Positions 1-12,655 of a DNA stretch of 64,000 nucleotides are shown one piece after another. Every line of letters starts with the position of its first letter. Position 1 is the stretch's first letter. A program made the position numbers and the translations under genes. The notes under the pieces are model-generated. The model did not search any database. It had not been told where the DNA came from and saw nothing but the letters and a program-made list of their open reading frames with translations. This DNA comes from Zygaena filipendulae (taxonomy: Eukaryota; Arthropoda; Insecta; Lepidoptera; Zygaenidae), in the NCBI GenBank assembly GCA_907165275.2, contig OU015665.1:8928001-8992000 (forward strand), in the 5' to 3' direction.

Positions 1-737
1 GTGAAAACAAGTTTCTTCAGTTAAGCTGTAACTAAATAGTTAAAATACCTAAGTTATGAAACCGGTTCAATCTAATATAGAATTTCAAAAATAAAATAGA
101 TGGAGCAATTTTTGGATTTAAAACTTTCTAATTGAGAATAATAATATATTTTAAATAATGTATAGAAATTAGGTAAAGAAATTTTAGTTAAAGTATAGAA
201 ATTACAAACTGAAGAATTTAAAAATAAAAGAAATCAACCGTAATATTTTTTTTCTATACTTACTAGAACTATACTTTTTAGTGTTACAATAAGCAAATTC
301 TAACAAAGAAAATTAAACCAACTTCAAGAGTTCTGTCGTCAGTCTCCGAAAATGGGACTATTTCGGAATAAAGCCATTTTAAAGCCAACAAAAGAATTTT
401 GCAAATCCGTCTATATACTTACATAATAATTGACGGAATTGTGCCCGAACATACATAAAAAATATATATAAATAAACACCTTTTTGAAGTCGGTTAGAAA
501 TTTATTGCCATTTTTATCGACTCTCGGTGCAGCACTACTAGCAATTCATTGTCAGGTTCGCACCACAACCTCGGCGGATAAGCGGTGATAAGAGTCGCGG
601 AACTGACTGCTGTCATTAGTGACATACACGCATAAAAACATCGCTATTATCATCATAATGCGATGCAGTGTCTACATAATTGAATTAGGGTGACCACAAG
701 ATTGGCTTGTTTGGTTTTGGTTTTGTTTTGATAGTTC
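1..737. other. No gene seen
   Basis: AT-rich DNA with one short GAAGTCGGTT-type repeat fragment near 478-505. Nothing else supported. Confidence 0.5.
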
Positions 738-1068
738 TATCTTAACTTATCTTAATATATATAAATTACGCGTCACGTTGTTTGTTCGCACCGAACTCCT
801 ATACTACTAACCTAATCGATCATGATGAAATTTGGTAACTATGTTATAATTTGGCCCATCTTAAAAGATAGGATAGTTTTTATCCCGGAATTCCCGCGGG
901 AACTCCGGACTTAATGCGGGGAATAGCTAATCACTGTAAAAAAACTGTCAGGGGTAGGTACAAAGAAGGACATGGAGTACTTTTTCCCGGAATTCCCGCA
1001 GGAATTCCGAAATTACTGCAGATAAAATTTCGGGGGACAGCTATAATTAAACATAAAAATTTACAATT
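738..1068 (+). mobile_element. Composite Helitron-like unit (two 3' ends)
   Basis: Two successive Helitron-like 3' parts: one ends AATGCGGGGAATAGCTAA at about 930, the next ends TTTCGGGGGACAGCTA at about 1066. The same composite appears inverted at 36363, 37182 and 37412. Confidence 0.7.
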
Positions 1069-1111
1069 TAAAACAGCTCAGCTGGTGACGTAATAATATC
1101 ATTTATAGTAT

Positions 1112-1287
1112 ACTAGCTGTGCCCCGCGGTTTCACCCGTGGGAATTCCGGGATAAAAAGTACCCTGTGTCCTTTTCTGTACCCCTGACAACGTACATGCC
1201 AAATTTTCTCCAAATCTGTTCAGTTGTTTTTGCGTGATTGAGTAACAAACATCCACACTTTCACATTTATAATATTAGAAGGATAGT
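1112..1287 (-). mobile_element. Helitron-like copy
   Basis: CTAGCTGTGCCCCGCGG through TTATAATATTAGAAGGA; full length with a small internal deletion. Confidence 0.78.
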
Positions 1288-1602
1288 TATGAGTAATTTA
1301 GGTCTTGGGTATAGTTAAAAGGTAGGTATTGTTGATTCCGGTACAGAGGGTTTCCAAAGCAATCCCGGAACTCACGCTACATATCAATTAAAGTAATAGT
1401 AGTTTATGCAACTGTCATATAATGAAGGGTATAGGGTATTTTAATACCCGTGTTATATGCAGTTGCATACACTGCTTTATCTTCACTAATGCAATTAATC
1501 AAACAACAAGAGTAAAAGCATTAAATTAAATTCACGCGTACGTGTATTGTCACAGTGATTTTGCCGCCATTAAAATCTAACCAATGAGAGCGCAGCTGCG
1601 CG

Positions 1603-1664
1603 CATCAATAAAACGCGACCAACCTGATTGGCCCTGCAATCAAGTTGGTCGCGTTTTATTGATG
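1603..1664. repeat. Near-perfect 28-bp hairpin
   Basis: Arms 1603-1630 and 1637-1664 are inverse with one mismatch around the 6-base loop GCCCTG. Weaker symmetry continues outward (TAAAATCT / AGATTTTA). Possibly a small palindromic MITE. Confidence 0.85.
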
Positions 1665-2401
1665 TTATAATGAGATTTTACGATATCGATGTGGATATTA
1701 TACCATCATGTGAAATTGCTTAAATTGAGTATTTTGTTGTCTGCGCTATAACAGTAGTAATTATAAGTCAAGTATTGGAAACATAAGTAGAATGTTACAA
1801 CATTAGTGTAGATAAAATTAATTAAAAGTCCACTACATCATAAATATTTTCTGAGAACGACAAGACTGGACCGGATTGGATTAGTTAAAATATTCAGTGA
1901 TTTAAACTCTAATTTTCACTGTCCGTACAAATTACCTACGGCTAAATACCGTCTAAAACAAAATGAAATGTTGATAATGAGACTTTTTTATATTGGATAC
2001 AATACCCGCAAAGGTTCGGGTCAAACTATCAAAACAGTCCAGTCACAAAAGGGAGGCGTGCTGCTGTATAAATGAAATGGCTGCGCGAGGCGGAAATGAC
2101 GCGGTGGTGAGTTGGGTCGCCGCCAGCTACGGATAAAGAAAAACGGTTTTATTTCAATCGAAAAGCTGAATGGGGAACATTTCCTGGCTTTAGTTCAACT
2201 TTAAATAATATAAGGGTAGTGTTTACCGAAAAAATATACATGATAATTAATATTAAAGAAAGCGTTTCGGTCTTGGCCAACATTCCGTCATGTAGGAGTT
2301 GTTTATGTCGCAGGCACATTGTATAATTCGCCAGTTTACTAACGGCCGGTGTCCTGTATAGTGCTGAGGATAGAAGATTGTCATTGTAATAATTATATGA
2401 T

Positions 2402-2548
2402 ATTAGCTGTGCCGCGGTAATTTCGGAGTTCCCGCGGGAATTCCGGGATAAAAAGTACTCTATGTCCTTTTCTGTACCCCTGACAACGTGAATGCCAAAT
2501 TTCATTAAAATCCGTTTAGCTGTTTTTGCGTGATTAAGTAACAAGTTT
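2402..2548 (-). mobile_element. Helitron-like copy, truncated
   Basis: Damaged 3' hairpin (TTAGCTGTGCCGCGG). It stops at GATTAAGTAACAAG, so the TC end is missing. Confidence 0.68.
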
Positions 2549-2961
2549 TTTTCATTAGTTCACTTCACTAAAAACAACTTTATTTTACAAACATAAATTA
2601 CAAATAAACTTTTCAACCACATAAAATAAACTTTCCTGTTATTTAAAGATATCCTGGCACTTAAGTATAACAGAACTTTGACATTACCTATAGCTACTAT
2701 AGTTATCAAAACTTTCCTCCACTTTCCTTAGCAAGCGCATTAGAGTGGTCACCCTACACAAACGAGTACGAAATGATGCTTCACAGTCGGTCAAGTGCAA
2801 TAGCTATATGGAGCAAGTGCATCTTGTCCCACTTACCAATGTTATTAATTTGATCAAAATTATTTTATTGCATCTACCTATGTATTAGATACGTTTTTGT
2901 AACACAGGGTTGGGGTTTTCCGAAAAAAAAATCCGGCAAATATGGGGATGAAAAAATTTAG

Positions 2962-3163
2962 TCCTCCTACTGATATTATAAATGTGAAAATGTAGATGTT
3001 TGGATGTTTGATACTCAATCACGCAAAAACGGCTGAACGGATTTGGATGAAATTTGGCATGCACGTTTTCAGGGGTACAGAAAAGGACATAGGGTACTTC
3101 TTATCCCGGAATTACCACGGGAACTTCAAAATTACCGCGGGTGAAACCGCGGGGCACAGCTAC
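2962..3163 (+). mobile_element. Helitron-like copy
   Basis: TCCTCCTACTGATATTATAA to ACCGCGGGGCACAGCTAC; the last base of CTAG is mutated. Has GTTTGGATGTTTG, the seed of the 8-bp minisatellite seen at 30005. Confidence 0.75.
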
Positions 3164-3169
3164 TAATCT

Positions 3170-4389
3170 ATAATTTATTTGTTAATAATTGAACGATAAA
3201 ATTAAATAAATAGATTGAAGCCTCAGGCTTCGGACTTTGAGCTCTAGCCTCTATGTGCCTTCAGCTTAAGGATGGGGACTCTAAGTCAACAAAAAACGAA
3301 CTTTTGACGAAGAATATGCCATTGATATGTAATTAAATGAGTATATTTTCGATCGTTTCCGACGCGTAGTATGAAACACGCTAATTACAGCCGGGCTAAG
3401 ATGCGCAAAACGATAAAATTTTATCGAGCCATTTTATCGATTCTCGTCGACGGGTGTTTATCGGGGTTTGATACCCGAGCACTGAGTAAATCCGGTTGAG
3501 TGCCCATCTACTTATTATATTGTTTTTGCTTTTGAATTCAGACATACCAATACATAACGGCGTATGTGAAAAATTTCCGTGCAAAACAACTAGGCTGCAA
3601 TGTTGCTATTGTTACTTGTCAACTTCCAAGGTCGACTGTTTAGTATTCATTATTGGTAGTTATGTATAGCAACATTTATCTAAAAATAGACAAGACTCTC
3701 TTTAGTGGGTTTTGATTTAAAATCTTTATAAGGACTCTACATCGTATGTCCCTATATTAAAGATACATTCACCAAGAATACATTTTTGACGGGATACCAT
3801 CAATAATTGAAAAAAATAGTTCAAATTGGCTGATTTCCACAAACCATAAGAAAATGCAATTTTTCCTGAAGAGACAGAAGTTAAACTAGCGTCATATTAT
3901 CATCTAAGATCATTTTTATAGAAATTGATAATATTCTGCAGTATTGCAACTATAAATATGTTTTATTGAAACCGCCGAAGACTTTTGGCACTTTTTGTTT
4001 TTTAAACTTTTTTATTTCAAGTATAAAGTCAGCAGAATTACCTAATTGTTATCAAAAATTAATAGGTATTTACCATCGATGTATTACCCTATTTCACATG
4101 TTCGGTATACCAATCTCTTTATAAATAAAATACCTTAGAGTATATGATATATAATATTATATAGCGGGTGGCGTCAGTTTCATGAACCATCTTACATAAT
4201 ATCTACATTCTTTGCGACGTATGTTTGCGATGAACTCATATCTACTGAACAGATATTCATGATGTTTTCACCAATACCTAGATAGAGTGATCGATGAGGA
4301 AGGTTTATGTATATAATTAGTCCAATTTTTGCGTAAATTGGTTGAAATATAATGATTATTGTGTCGGAAAAAGTCAAGCTAGCCTACGT
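3170..4389. other. No gene seen
   Basis: AT-rich. Short frames at 3396-3584 and 4192-4377 (minus) have no recognisable domain. 1290-2400 is similar apart from the 1603 hairpin. Confidence 0.5.
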
Positions 4390-4485
4390 TGTCAGGGATA
4401 GAGAAAAGGACAAAGGGTACTTTTTTCCTGGAATTCCCGCGGAAATTCCGAAATTAACGCGGGTGAAACCGTGGGAAACAGCTTG
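4390..4485 (+). mobile_element. Helitron-like 3' fragment
   Basis: From GTTGTCAGGGATAGAG to GAAACCGTGGGAAACAGCTT; 5' half missing. Confidence 0.6.
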
Positions 4486-4833
4486 TAATCTATGCAAGCT
4501 GTAAGCTTTCCAAATAGTGCAAAATAAAATAAATAAAATAAAACGTTCTACTAATTAAATCTAAATCTAGAAGCAGTCAAAATTAAACGGCCCTGCGACT
4601 AAAAATAGAAACAAAACACGGAAGTGTAATGGCGGAAAAGTTTTTCTTATGTTTGAATGGCGACGATAACTCCAAAACAAAGGTTAGAACGAAGGTTACT
4701 TATTAGGAATTCTGTGCACGCCCGCATTGAGCGTCCGATAGGTTTGGCTACATACATGATATGGGAAAAGTACCGCCGATGACTGTGTGTTATTCTTTTT
4801 TTTCATGTTTTCTTGGTATTTTTTTTATCTTCG

Positions 4834-5044
4834 ACAGCACGGTTGGTCTAGTCACTACTGGAGAGCTACGCTAGCTGTGTCGTGGGTTCGATTCCCGGGT
4901 CAGGGTAATTATGTGATAAACATTTCAGTATAGGTAGATACACTGAGTCTGGTTGTTTAGGATGTATTGATAAAAAAAGTATTTAAGTTCCTACTATATC
5001 ACTGGGTTGTCAGAGTTTTCAATACCTACTTGTTATTATTATTT
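4834..5044 (+). mobile_element. tRNA-derived SINE (family B)
   Basis: Head GCACGGTTGGTCTAGTCACT with B box GGGTTCGATTCCC, a body with GTGATAAACATTTC and a TTATTATTATT tail. A tRNA-like head only; it does not fold as a functional tRNA by eye. Confidence 0.7.
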
Positions 5045-5083
5045 GATATTTTTGTTTTGCTTCCCGCAAATTGTATCACGAAA

Positions 5084-5365
5084 ATTGAGGAATTCCCGCA
5101 GGAACAATTTTTTTCTAAAATAAAAGTATAGCCTAAGTTACTCCTTATAACATCAGCTATCTGCTAGTGAGAGTCCTGTTAAAATCGGTCCAGCCGTTTC
5201 AGAGATTAGCCGGAATAAATAGACAGACAGACGAAAATTTAAAAATGGATTTCTTATGTGAGTTCCGTAGCTATATACTTTCATATGCATTTAGTGAAAA
5301 GTTGTTAATTTGGAATCACAAACAGACACTTTAATTTTATTTATATAGGTATATAGATGTAAGTA
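5084..5365 (-). mobile_element. Helitron-like copy, second subfamily
   Basis: Has CAGACACTTTAATTTTATTT and CATCAGCTATCTGCTAGTGA, as at 7668, 8478 and 39076. The CTAG hairpin end is lost. Confidence 0.6.
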
Positions 5366-5482
5366 TATAGATTATAGATGTAGAGATTTTTGTATTACCT
5401 ACATTTATCCAGACTTAGGACAAAGATAGAAGAAGACTCAGTAGATAAGTATACTTAAGTAAGTAATTATTATTTATTTTTA

Positions 5483-5533
5483 CCTTGGTGCGAGAATCGA
5501 ACCCATACCCGCTGACCACTGGACCAATGATGC
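5483..5533 (-). mobile_element. SINE family B-like head fragment
   Basis: Contains the inverse B box (GAATCGAACCC) and GCTGACCACTGGACCAATG. No body left. Confidence 0.5.
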
Positions 5534-6314
5534 TATTAATATTTTAATTAACGACAACATAACAGTGTTGTCACGATTTACAAATAATTATTGGCCTAAA
5601 ATTAATCTATTCTTATCGATAAATTATATTCTTTGTACACAACGCAGTTAAGTGCATTTCACATTGCACGCGACTCGGTCATAATGCACCGCTGACATTG
5701 TCCCAAATCCTTGCCCTTGGTAATGTAACAATTACGTGATGTATTCTCGTAATGTAGCTCCTTTGATGCGCGGCGCGTACGCATCGCCTTGTTCGATGCT
5801 CGATTGTTATGTGTAGCTGTCATGTTATATAATGTCAAGTGATTGAAATACCTTCCTCTATAGGGCCTTCGCATCATATATAACAATGTGAAATATACCT
5901 AATCAGCCATAAACTTGTTGTTCTCACGATTTTGATCGAATGGAATATTTATATTTCATGTGAGATTCAAAACCACCCTAATCTGTACATTACATTATGT
6001 ATAATAAATACTTATTAGAAATTTAAAAGGCTCGATAAAAGAAAAATGTAACAGAACATAGACAAAATATTTTTAATATTTTTGTCTGTCTGTTCATGCT
6101 AATTTTTCTTCGAAACTACTGATGTAGTTTTCACAGGTATGGATTTTAGCTTAGTTTTGAGCAACATATAGGCTTCATTTAATTAAAACTGGACATTGAT
6201 GATAAAGAGATCACCTTTCAAAAACTAAATTTGTAAGAAGAAAAAGAACTGAAGTCGCTATAAGCCGATTATTTGCAAATCTTCGAATGATATGTAATAG
6301 ATGAAACATTTAAT
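5534..6314. other. No gene seen
   Basis: A repeat-like stretch at 6030-6240 resembles the body of the third Helitron subfamily (GGCTCGATAAAAGAAAAATG, TTTTCACAGGTATGG). The rest is unassigned. Confidence 0.45.
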
Positions 6315-6672
6315 GGGTATGTTGACTAAATTGTTTTTTTTAGTCCGTCTTGTAGATTAATAAAAAATATTGGACATGTATTTATTTATTTTTTTACGTA
6401 AGTAATGAGAAAATAACGGCGATACATTGAGTTGAAATTTCACGTGACGTCTGACGTCGCTATATCCGGTGCAGTTTGTATGGCGGTTTATAGCGGTTTA
6501 TAGCGGTTAGTGACGTCACGAGCCGCCACTTTAAACTTTAATGCGCTTTTTCTCCGAGTATATATTTTAATTTATTTGAAAAAAAAAAACAAAAAATACG
6601 TATCTATTGTTTTTTTTATTTTCTAACTGACGGAATAATTAGAATTTGATTTTAAAAAGTCGAAAATATCAC
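6315..6672 (+). mobile_element. TGACGTCA-bearing MITE, copy 1
   Basis: Ends GGGTATGTTGACTA at the left with an eroded right end. Inside are inner TTAGTCCGTC / GACGGA-ATTA inverted arms. The first TGACGTCA site has decayed and the second is intact. A TAGCGGTTTA unit is triplicated. Confidence 0.8.
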
Positions 6673-7667
6673 TATCATGATTGCTCTGAATATAGTTTTT
6701 GTGCGGAAAACCACGGTAAAGATAGGTACCTACTTACCGCAATATTTAGAAACAACATTCCTGATTCATTTTATCCCATATCCGAATTTATGAATGATAA
6801 ATTGAGGGGTTTTACATTATGACGTCAAAAATTTGAACATAAAGAAAAACCTTTTAGACACTGTGGTGTACAGTTGACCCAGTTTTATGCGAAGGAATCC
6901 TAGCATAAAATCGCGGAGAATCTCAAAATAAGTTCAAACTTTTAAATTTTATTGGGACACCACTTCAATGTTTCGTTCGTGATTTCGATATCTCGATTCG
7001 CATGGAGGGGGCCTAACGCTTTTTCCTTAGGTGACGCGCAATCCGCGTTAAAGAAATTTGTTCCAATAAAATTATTTACTCGTAAAAATGAATGGTATAC
7101 CCACCTACTCACAAATATAAAATTGTGAACTAATTGTAAGTAGGTATAATCATAATTTAATTAATGGGGTAGGCAGATAAAGCCTCGGTACTTCGACCCT
7201 TGGGATCTTTGGTACCATCCCCCTACTCCCTGAAAACCTCGGCGGCGAAGGCTTTTTGGAATTCGGTTTTGATTTTTTTGTTAAAATTTTGTTTATTATT
7301 ACTGTACTCGTCGCTGTACTTAGGTAGATATATTAAAAAATACACCATGTTAAAAATATACTATAGGTAAGTACTCGTATAGGTATATGTGATGACCGCA
7401 ATTTCCACAATTTCCACAGATCAAAAGTTCTCAGCTCCGACTGGGGCGTGAAGGCGGCTTTTATAAGATGAAATGGATTTGTATATGTTATTGAAATTTT
7501 ATTGTTGATACAGTTCTTTGGCTTTTTCAATAAAAAAGTCTTTTAAGATATAGGTAGGTACCTTTACCTATTCAGTTTTCTCCTATACAAGACGCACGTC
7601 AATTTAGAATTTTATTATGTTTCCATTGACATTCAATGTAGGGATTCGCGATTCTATCGAAACATCT
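6673..7667. other. No gene seen
   Basis: AT-rich, unassigned. 7949-8477 and 8816-9450 are likewise unassigned; the 78-codon frame at 8040-8276 has no recognisable domain and no ATG start. Confidence 0.45.
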
Positions 7668-7948
7668 ATATATACACTTAAATAAAATTGAAGTGTCTGT
7701 TTGTAATCTCAAATTAACAGCTTTCACTAAATGCATGCGAAAGTACCAATATACGTTAACTTACATAAAAAAATTTTTTTTTCTCTGCCTGTCTTTTCCG
7801 GCTACTCTCTAAAGCGGCTGGGCCGATTTTAACGGGACTTTCACTGGCAGATAGCTGATGATATAAGGAGTAACATAGACTACTTTTTATCTCGAAATTC
7901 CCGCAGTATCTCTGAAATTAACGCGGGTGAAACCGCGGGCACAGCTAG
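7668..7948 (+). mobile_element. Helitron-like copy, second subfamily
   Basis: AAATTGAAGTGTCTGTTTGT to GGGTGAAACCGCGGGCACAG then CTAG at 7945-7948. Confidence 0.72.
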
Positions 7949-8477
7949 CAAGTAATATTATTCATAATGGAATCCGAAATGATGTAGATATCCTACACGA
8001 AAAAAAATCGAGTGTATATTTGGTTGGCAATCATTTCTCGTGCCCCTCCCGCCAACGACGGAGTTGTGTGGGCCATTTGAAATTTTAATTCGTTCACAAA
8101 CGCAGTGGAGATTCATCAATGTTATTGGTACCACAATCGTTTATTTTACAATCGATGAACATGAAAATGACCTCTATCCAACAGCCGTTCAGAGTTTGAT
8201 TTTGAACGCACAGTTTGCGTATCGTTCGCAAATCGATTTGGTTCTCGTGTGGTTTCGATTCGGTGAACTAATGTAAAGTAGATGGTCTTTTTTTTCTTTT
8301 TTTTTTTCTTATTACATCTTCTCGATATATGCTGTCATTGTTTCAGTAACATTACTGGCAGGTGAATCTTTTATTTTGCCATAACTGTATTTTATATCGA
8401 TTCCGCAACCAATTTAAAAGTTTAAATTGATTTGTGTCCGTAAGTATATCAACTTACAATGTAAGAAACTGCTTATG

Positions 8478-8815
8478 CAGCTGTGCCCTGCGGTTTCACC
8501 TGCATGAGTTTCGGAATTCCCGCTGGAAGTATTTTTTTTCTAAAATTAAAGTACCTACCTACCTACCTAGCCTAAATTACTCCTTGTAACATCAGCAATC
8601 TACCAGTGAAAGTCCCGTTCAAATCGGTTTAGCCGTTTCACAGATTAGCCGGAACAAACAGATAGACGGGCTGACAAAAAAAGTTAAAATTGTTTTTTTT
8701 TTTTTTTATGTAAGTAGGTACCCTGTATACTTTCATATGTAAGTATTTAGTGAAAACACAGAGCTGTTAATTAAGAATTACAAACAGACACTTTAATTTC
8801 ATTTATATGTGTGTA
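8478..8815 (-). mobile_element. Helitron-like copy, second subfamily
   Basis: Starts AGCTGTGCCCTGCGGTTTCA and ends in CAGACACTTTAATTTCATTT. Includes a short TACC repeat and a T-run. Confidence 0.7.
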
Positions 8816-9334
8816 AAGAGTTCTTCTTATCGATCGTTGGCAACTACCTCTACGTAAGTTTACATTTGTTACAATGTTTCACAAAATGAGATTGTTTTAA
8901 GTATTTTTTTTTCTTCAACTTTTATTTTTTCGTTCAACTTACGATAAGGTAGGTATGTATTATTGTTTCGATTTTCTTAAAAGTAATATTCAAGCACGAC
9001 GTAGATTTGACGAGAAATCTCCTACCCGAGCGTTTAATGCTTTTAAAAATAAAACAATCACAAACAACAACTAGAGTAATTAAAAATTTACGTTCAGACG
9101 TAACGGAAATGGAAAGCAAAAATTCATGGAAGTTATTAGGTAATAATCAAAAGCAGTAAGAGCTACCTATGCTTTAATATGCCATTTATTTATTTACTTA
9201 AAAAATCCAACAGCCAAATACAATTATTAGATTGTTTTATCAGGTCAGATTGTGGGCTTTTTTGGAGTTTTCAGAACACTGAGAAAATATTACCTCAAAA
9301 CAAAACAGCTGAGTTGCGTAGTGTGTGAATTACT

Positions 9335-9371
9335 GTGTATGTGCGTACGCGCGTGCGTGTGTGCGTGTGTT
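9335..9371. repeat. GT-rich simple repeat
   Basis: Alternating purine-pyrimidine run GTGCGTACGCGCGTGCGTGT with Z-DNA-like composition. Confidence 0.6.
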
Positions 9372-9449
9372 TAAGTATGAATGTTTTAATGCCTATGTAA
9401 AAGAGTTTTTTAAATCGGTTCAATAGATCCAGAGATAACTATTCCCCCG

Positions 9450-10545
9450 TAGCCGAGCCGAGCCGAGCGAGCGTATAGCGAGAGGGCCGCGGCAGCGGCT
9501 GGCGATGCGCCAAAAATAGTGTTACGGTTCACAATCTTTTGACAATTTACAATCTCATGAGATAGATTATAAACTAACGGTATTTACAATTTTACAGTGA
9601 TTTACACAATTTATTTTTAAACAAATATTGTACATCACCTAAAAAGGTTGTCATTCGGTGTGCAAATTTCGTAACAAAAAAAGTACGTTAGGAAAGATTA
9701 ATACATTTTGTGCTAAGCGGACGACTATTAGTTGTCCGTTTAGTGGATGACTAGCCACAGCCTTATTATTTAGGGTCGCTAAGCTCGCTCGGCTCGCGAG
9801 ACTTGCTCAGCTGCAGTACAAACCTGACCTGACCATAATTATAGTCTACAGAAAAATAATGCGTTAAACGCATAAAATTGATAAAATTGTAAGCAGTATG
9901 TTAGAGTTCACAATCTTTTGACAGATATAATCTAACGGTATTTACAATTTTATTGCACGGTGATATATCTATACTAATATTATAAAGAGCTAAAGTTTAT
10001 GAGTTTTTGACGTTGTAGGGGTAATCTCTGGATCTACTGAACTATAATTGAAAGATTTTAAAAATTCTTTCATTTATAGGAAGCTACAGTGATCTTGAGA
10101 GTCATAGGGTACTTTTTATTCCGGAATTCCCGCGGGAACTAGGAGTTCCCGAGTAAAACCAAAATGTATTGATCTTTCCTAACGTTCTTTTTTTGTTACG
10201 AGATTTGCACGCCAAATGAAAACCTTGTTAGGTAATATACAATGTTTGTTCAAAATAAATTGTGTCTGTCACTTTAAAATTGTAAATACCGTTAGATTAT
10301 AATCTATCTCACGAGATTGTAAATTGCCAAAAGATTGTGAACCGTAACACTGTTTTTGTCGCATCGCCAGCCGCTGCCGCGGCACGCTCGCTGCGCTCGC
10401 TCGGCTCGCGCGACTTCCTCAGCAGCTGTAGTACAAACCTAACCTAACCATAATCATAATTTACCGAAAAAAAATGCGTTAAATGCATTAAATTGTAACC
10501 AGCATGTTACGGTTACAATCTTTTGACAGTTAACAATCTAGTATA
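9450..10545. repeat. Compound CpG-rich inverted repeat cluster
   Basis: About 250 bp at 9455-9705 return in reverse orientation at 10160-10405. Both hold GCCGCGGCAGCGGCTGGCGA and ACAATCTTTTG. A second block (9775-9960) recurs in direct orientation at 10380-10540. A Helitron copy starting at 9968 sits between them. GAGCCGAGCGAGCG-type words give strong local CpG enrichment. Confidence 0.75.
9968..10155 (+). mobile_element. Helitron-like copy, 3' hairpin lost
   Basis: TCTATACTAATATTATAAAG to CGGAATTCCCGCGGGAACT. It ends against the inverted CpG-rich repeat at 10160. Confidence 0.68.
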
Positions 10546-10692
10546 TTGACAACCTCTTTTGTAAATTTATGTAGTTTAGTAGGCCGTGGACGAATAATAA
10601 ATAATCCGTCTCAGAACAATAAGTTATTCTTCTGAGTAATCCGTATAGTGAACGACTAGATACTTCTAAATAATAACCACTGACTCATAATA

Positions 10693-11187
10693 TATACACA
10701 CGGGCAGAATTAGCGGAACATAAAAAGGCAGAGTATAGAAATAATAACATATATGTATTAAACATGAAGTAATAAACTAATATACATCTTTTAACATCGA
10801 CTTTAAGAAGTTTTTAGTTAAATTTTATTAAAAGTAATCAAAATTTAAAAAAAAAATCTCTAGTTTGTGAGAACACAGACAATGTTGCAAATAAAAGTTA
10901 AATCACGAAGGGGAAACACACGTCATTAATTGTTCATTTATTTAGTGTTAAAATCACAGTAATCTTTAATTTGCAACATTATTTGTGTGCCCACAAATTA
11001 GAGAAAAAGTGTTTTTTTATTATTATTATTTTAAATAAAATTTAATAATTTAATTACAAACTTTTAAAGTGTTAAAAGATGTATATTAATTTACTTCACG
11101 TCTAATTATTATTTGTTTTAATATATATACATAATTATTTCTATACTCTGCCTTTTTATGTTCCGCTAATTCTGCCGGTGTGTATAT
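10693..11187. mobile_element. Foldback-type MITE, long palindromic element
   Basis: About 50 bp at each end are near-perfect inverse copies (GGCAGAATTAGCGGAACA at the left, its complement at the right). Weaker inverted similarity continues inward over most of the length. No coding capacity. Confidence 0.8.
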
Positions 11188-11487
11188 TTGACACATTTAA
11201 AAGAAAAACAAATAATTTAATTTACATATTTGCCGTAAGCCAGACTCGTCAGCTATAACTAATGTTCACCATTTTTTTTTTGTCGAGAAACCATTAATTT
11301 CATAGTTTGAAAAATAACGGTCATGTTTAGATTTTTAAAACTATTACTTAAGTACTACCTACTCCTGCTTGCACCTATCTAATTGTATTTTAAATACAAC
11401 TTAGTGAGGTAATAAATAGCGAGCAGGCTGCCGTTATATTATGTAGGTATGTGAGTAATAAACAAGTATTTTTATCTTGCCAACTTA

Positions 11488-11762
11488 TGACCGCACTCAT
11501 ATTCGTTTTAATGGTTACTTAATTTTAAATAAAGATTTTTAAAACAAAATAATCGCAATCAGAGACGTTCATTAAATTAATTTGAATTGGCATTTATCTT
11601 TTAACTTAATGCCAATTAAAATGAATTAATTTTAAATAAAGATTTTTAAAACAAAATAATCGCAATCAGAGACGTTCATTAAATTAATTTGAATTGGCAT
11701 TTATCTTTTAACCTAATGCCAATTAAAATGAATTAACATTAATCAACTCTGAGTGCGGCCGT
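11488..11762. mobile_element. Nested-palindrome MITE with doubled core
   Basis: Ends ACCGCACTCA and GAGTGCGGCC. The core holding CAGAGACGTTCATTAAATTA...ATGCCAATTAA is present twice as a 107-bp tandem duplication (11521-11627 and 11628-11734, one mismatch). Confidence 0.78.
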
Positions 11763-11892
11763 TTGTCTACAATTGATTTACAAAACGAGAAAAATATTGT
11801 TTTAATATTTTGAAGGACGAAGAATTTTATCGTAGTATAAACGGTTTTTAACATACCTATTCAATAACTATAGGCTATACCTGCAAAAAAAA

Positions 11893-12030
11893 AATATTTC
11901 GGAGTTCCCGCGGGACCTCGGAGATAAAAGTACCCTGTCTTTTTCTTTAGGTACCTCTAACAGCGCGTATATATAATGTCATGATGATCGGTTGAGTAGT
12001 TTCATAGCTCATGCCACCATTTCCTATCAC
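11893..12030 (-). mobile_element. Helitron-like fragment
   Basis: ATTTCGGAGTTCCCGCGGGA to GATCGGTTGAGTAG; both ends missing. Confidence 0.55.
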
Positions 12031-12255
12031 ATCATAGGATTTTTTTTTAAATTAGTCGAGATTTTGTGCGTAGAACACGACTAGGTAATGGTAGGTAGTG
12101 CTATCATTAGTCGCAAATAGGTCATAAAATTTTATGACACCCCATCGACTGCGATCCCGTTACAAGAGAAGCAATTTAATGCCGCGGTCGATCGATCACG
12201 TATATATCACTCATCGCATGTTTAGGTAGAAGTTTCGTTACGGCGACTTGTCTTA

Positions 12256-12490
12256 CGGCCGCGCTCAGAGGCGTTTTAATGATAACTTAACTTTAAGTAA
12301 ATATTTAAAAATCAAAACTCAGAGACGTTCATTAAATTAATGATAATTGGCATTTAACAAAACTTTTATTAATTAATGTAATGCCAATTAATATTGATTT
12401 AATAAACGTCTCTGAGTGCGGCAGTTTTGTTCATAAAATCTTTACTTAAAATTAAGTAATCTTTAAAACGACTCTGGGTGCGCCGTTAGA
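12256..12490. mobile_element. Nested-palindrome MITE, near-complete copy
   Basis: Outer arms ACGGCCGCGCTCAGAGGCG and CGACTCTGGGTGCGCCGT are inverse. Inside, a second inverse pair starts at CAGAGACGTTCATTAAATTA. The whole element can fold into two stacked hairpins. Confidence 0.8.
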
Positions 12491-12655
12491 CTTTATTGAA
12501 AACGTGAGTAAATTATATCTAGTCTTAGCTCTGTGGTTTTGCCGCGTGAATTTCAGAATTGCCTCTTAATCTTGAAAATAGCTATGAATCATCGTTGCGA
12601 CAAAAGAAAAAAATGCATTTATAATTTAAATGCACTAAACATTGTAATAACTTTA

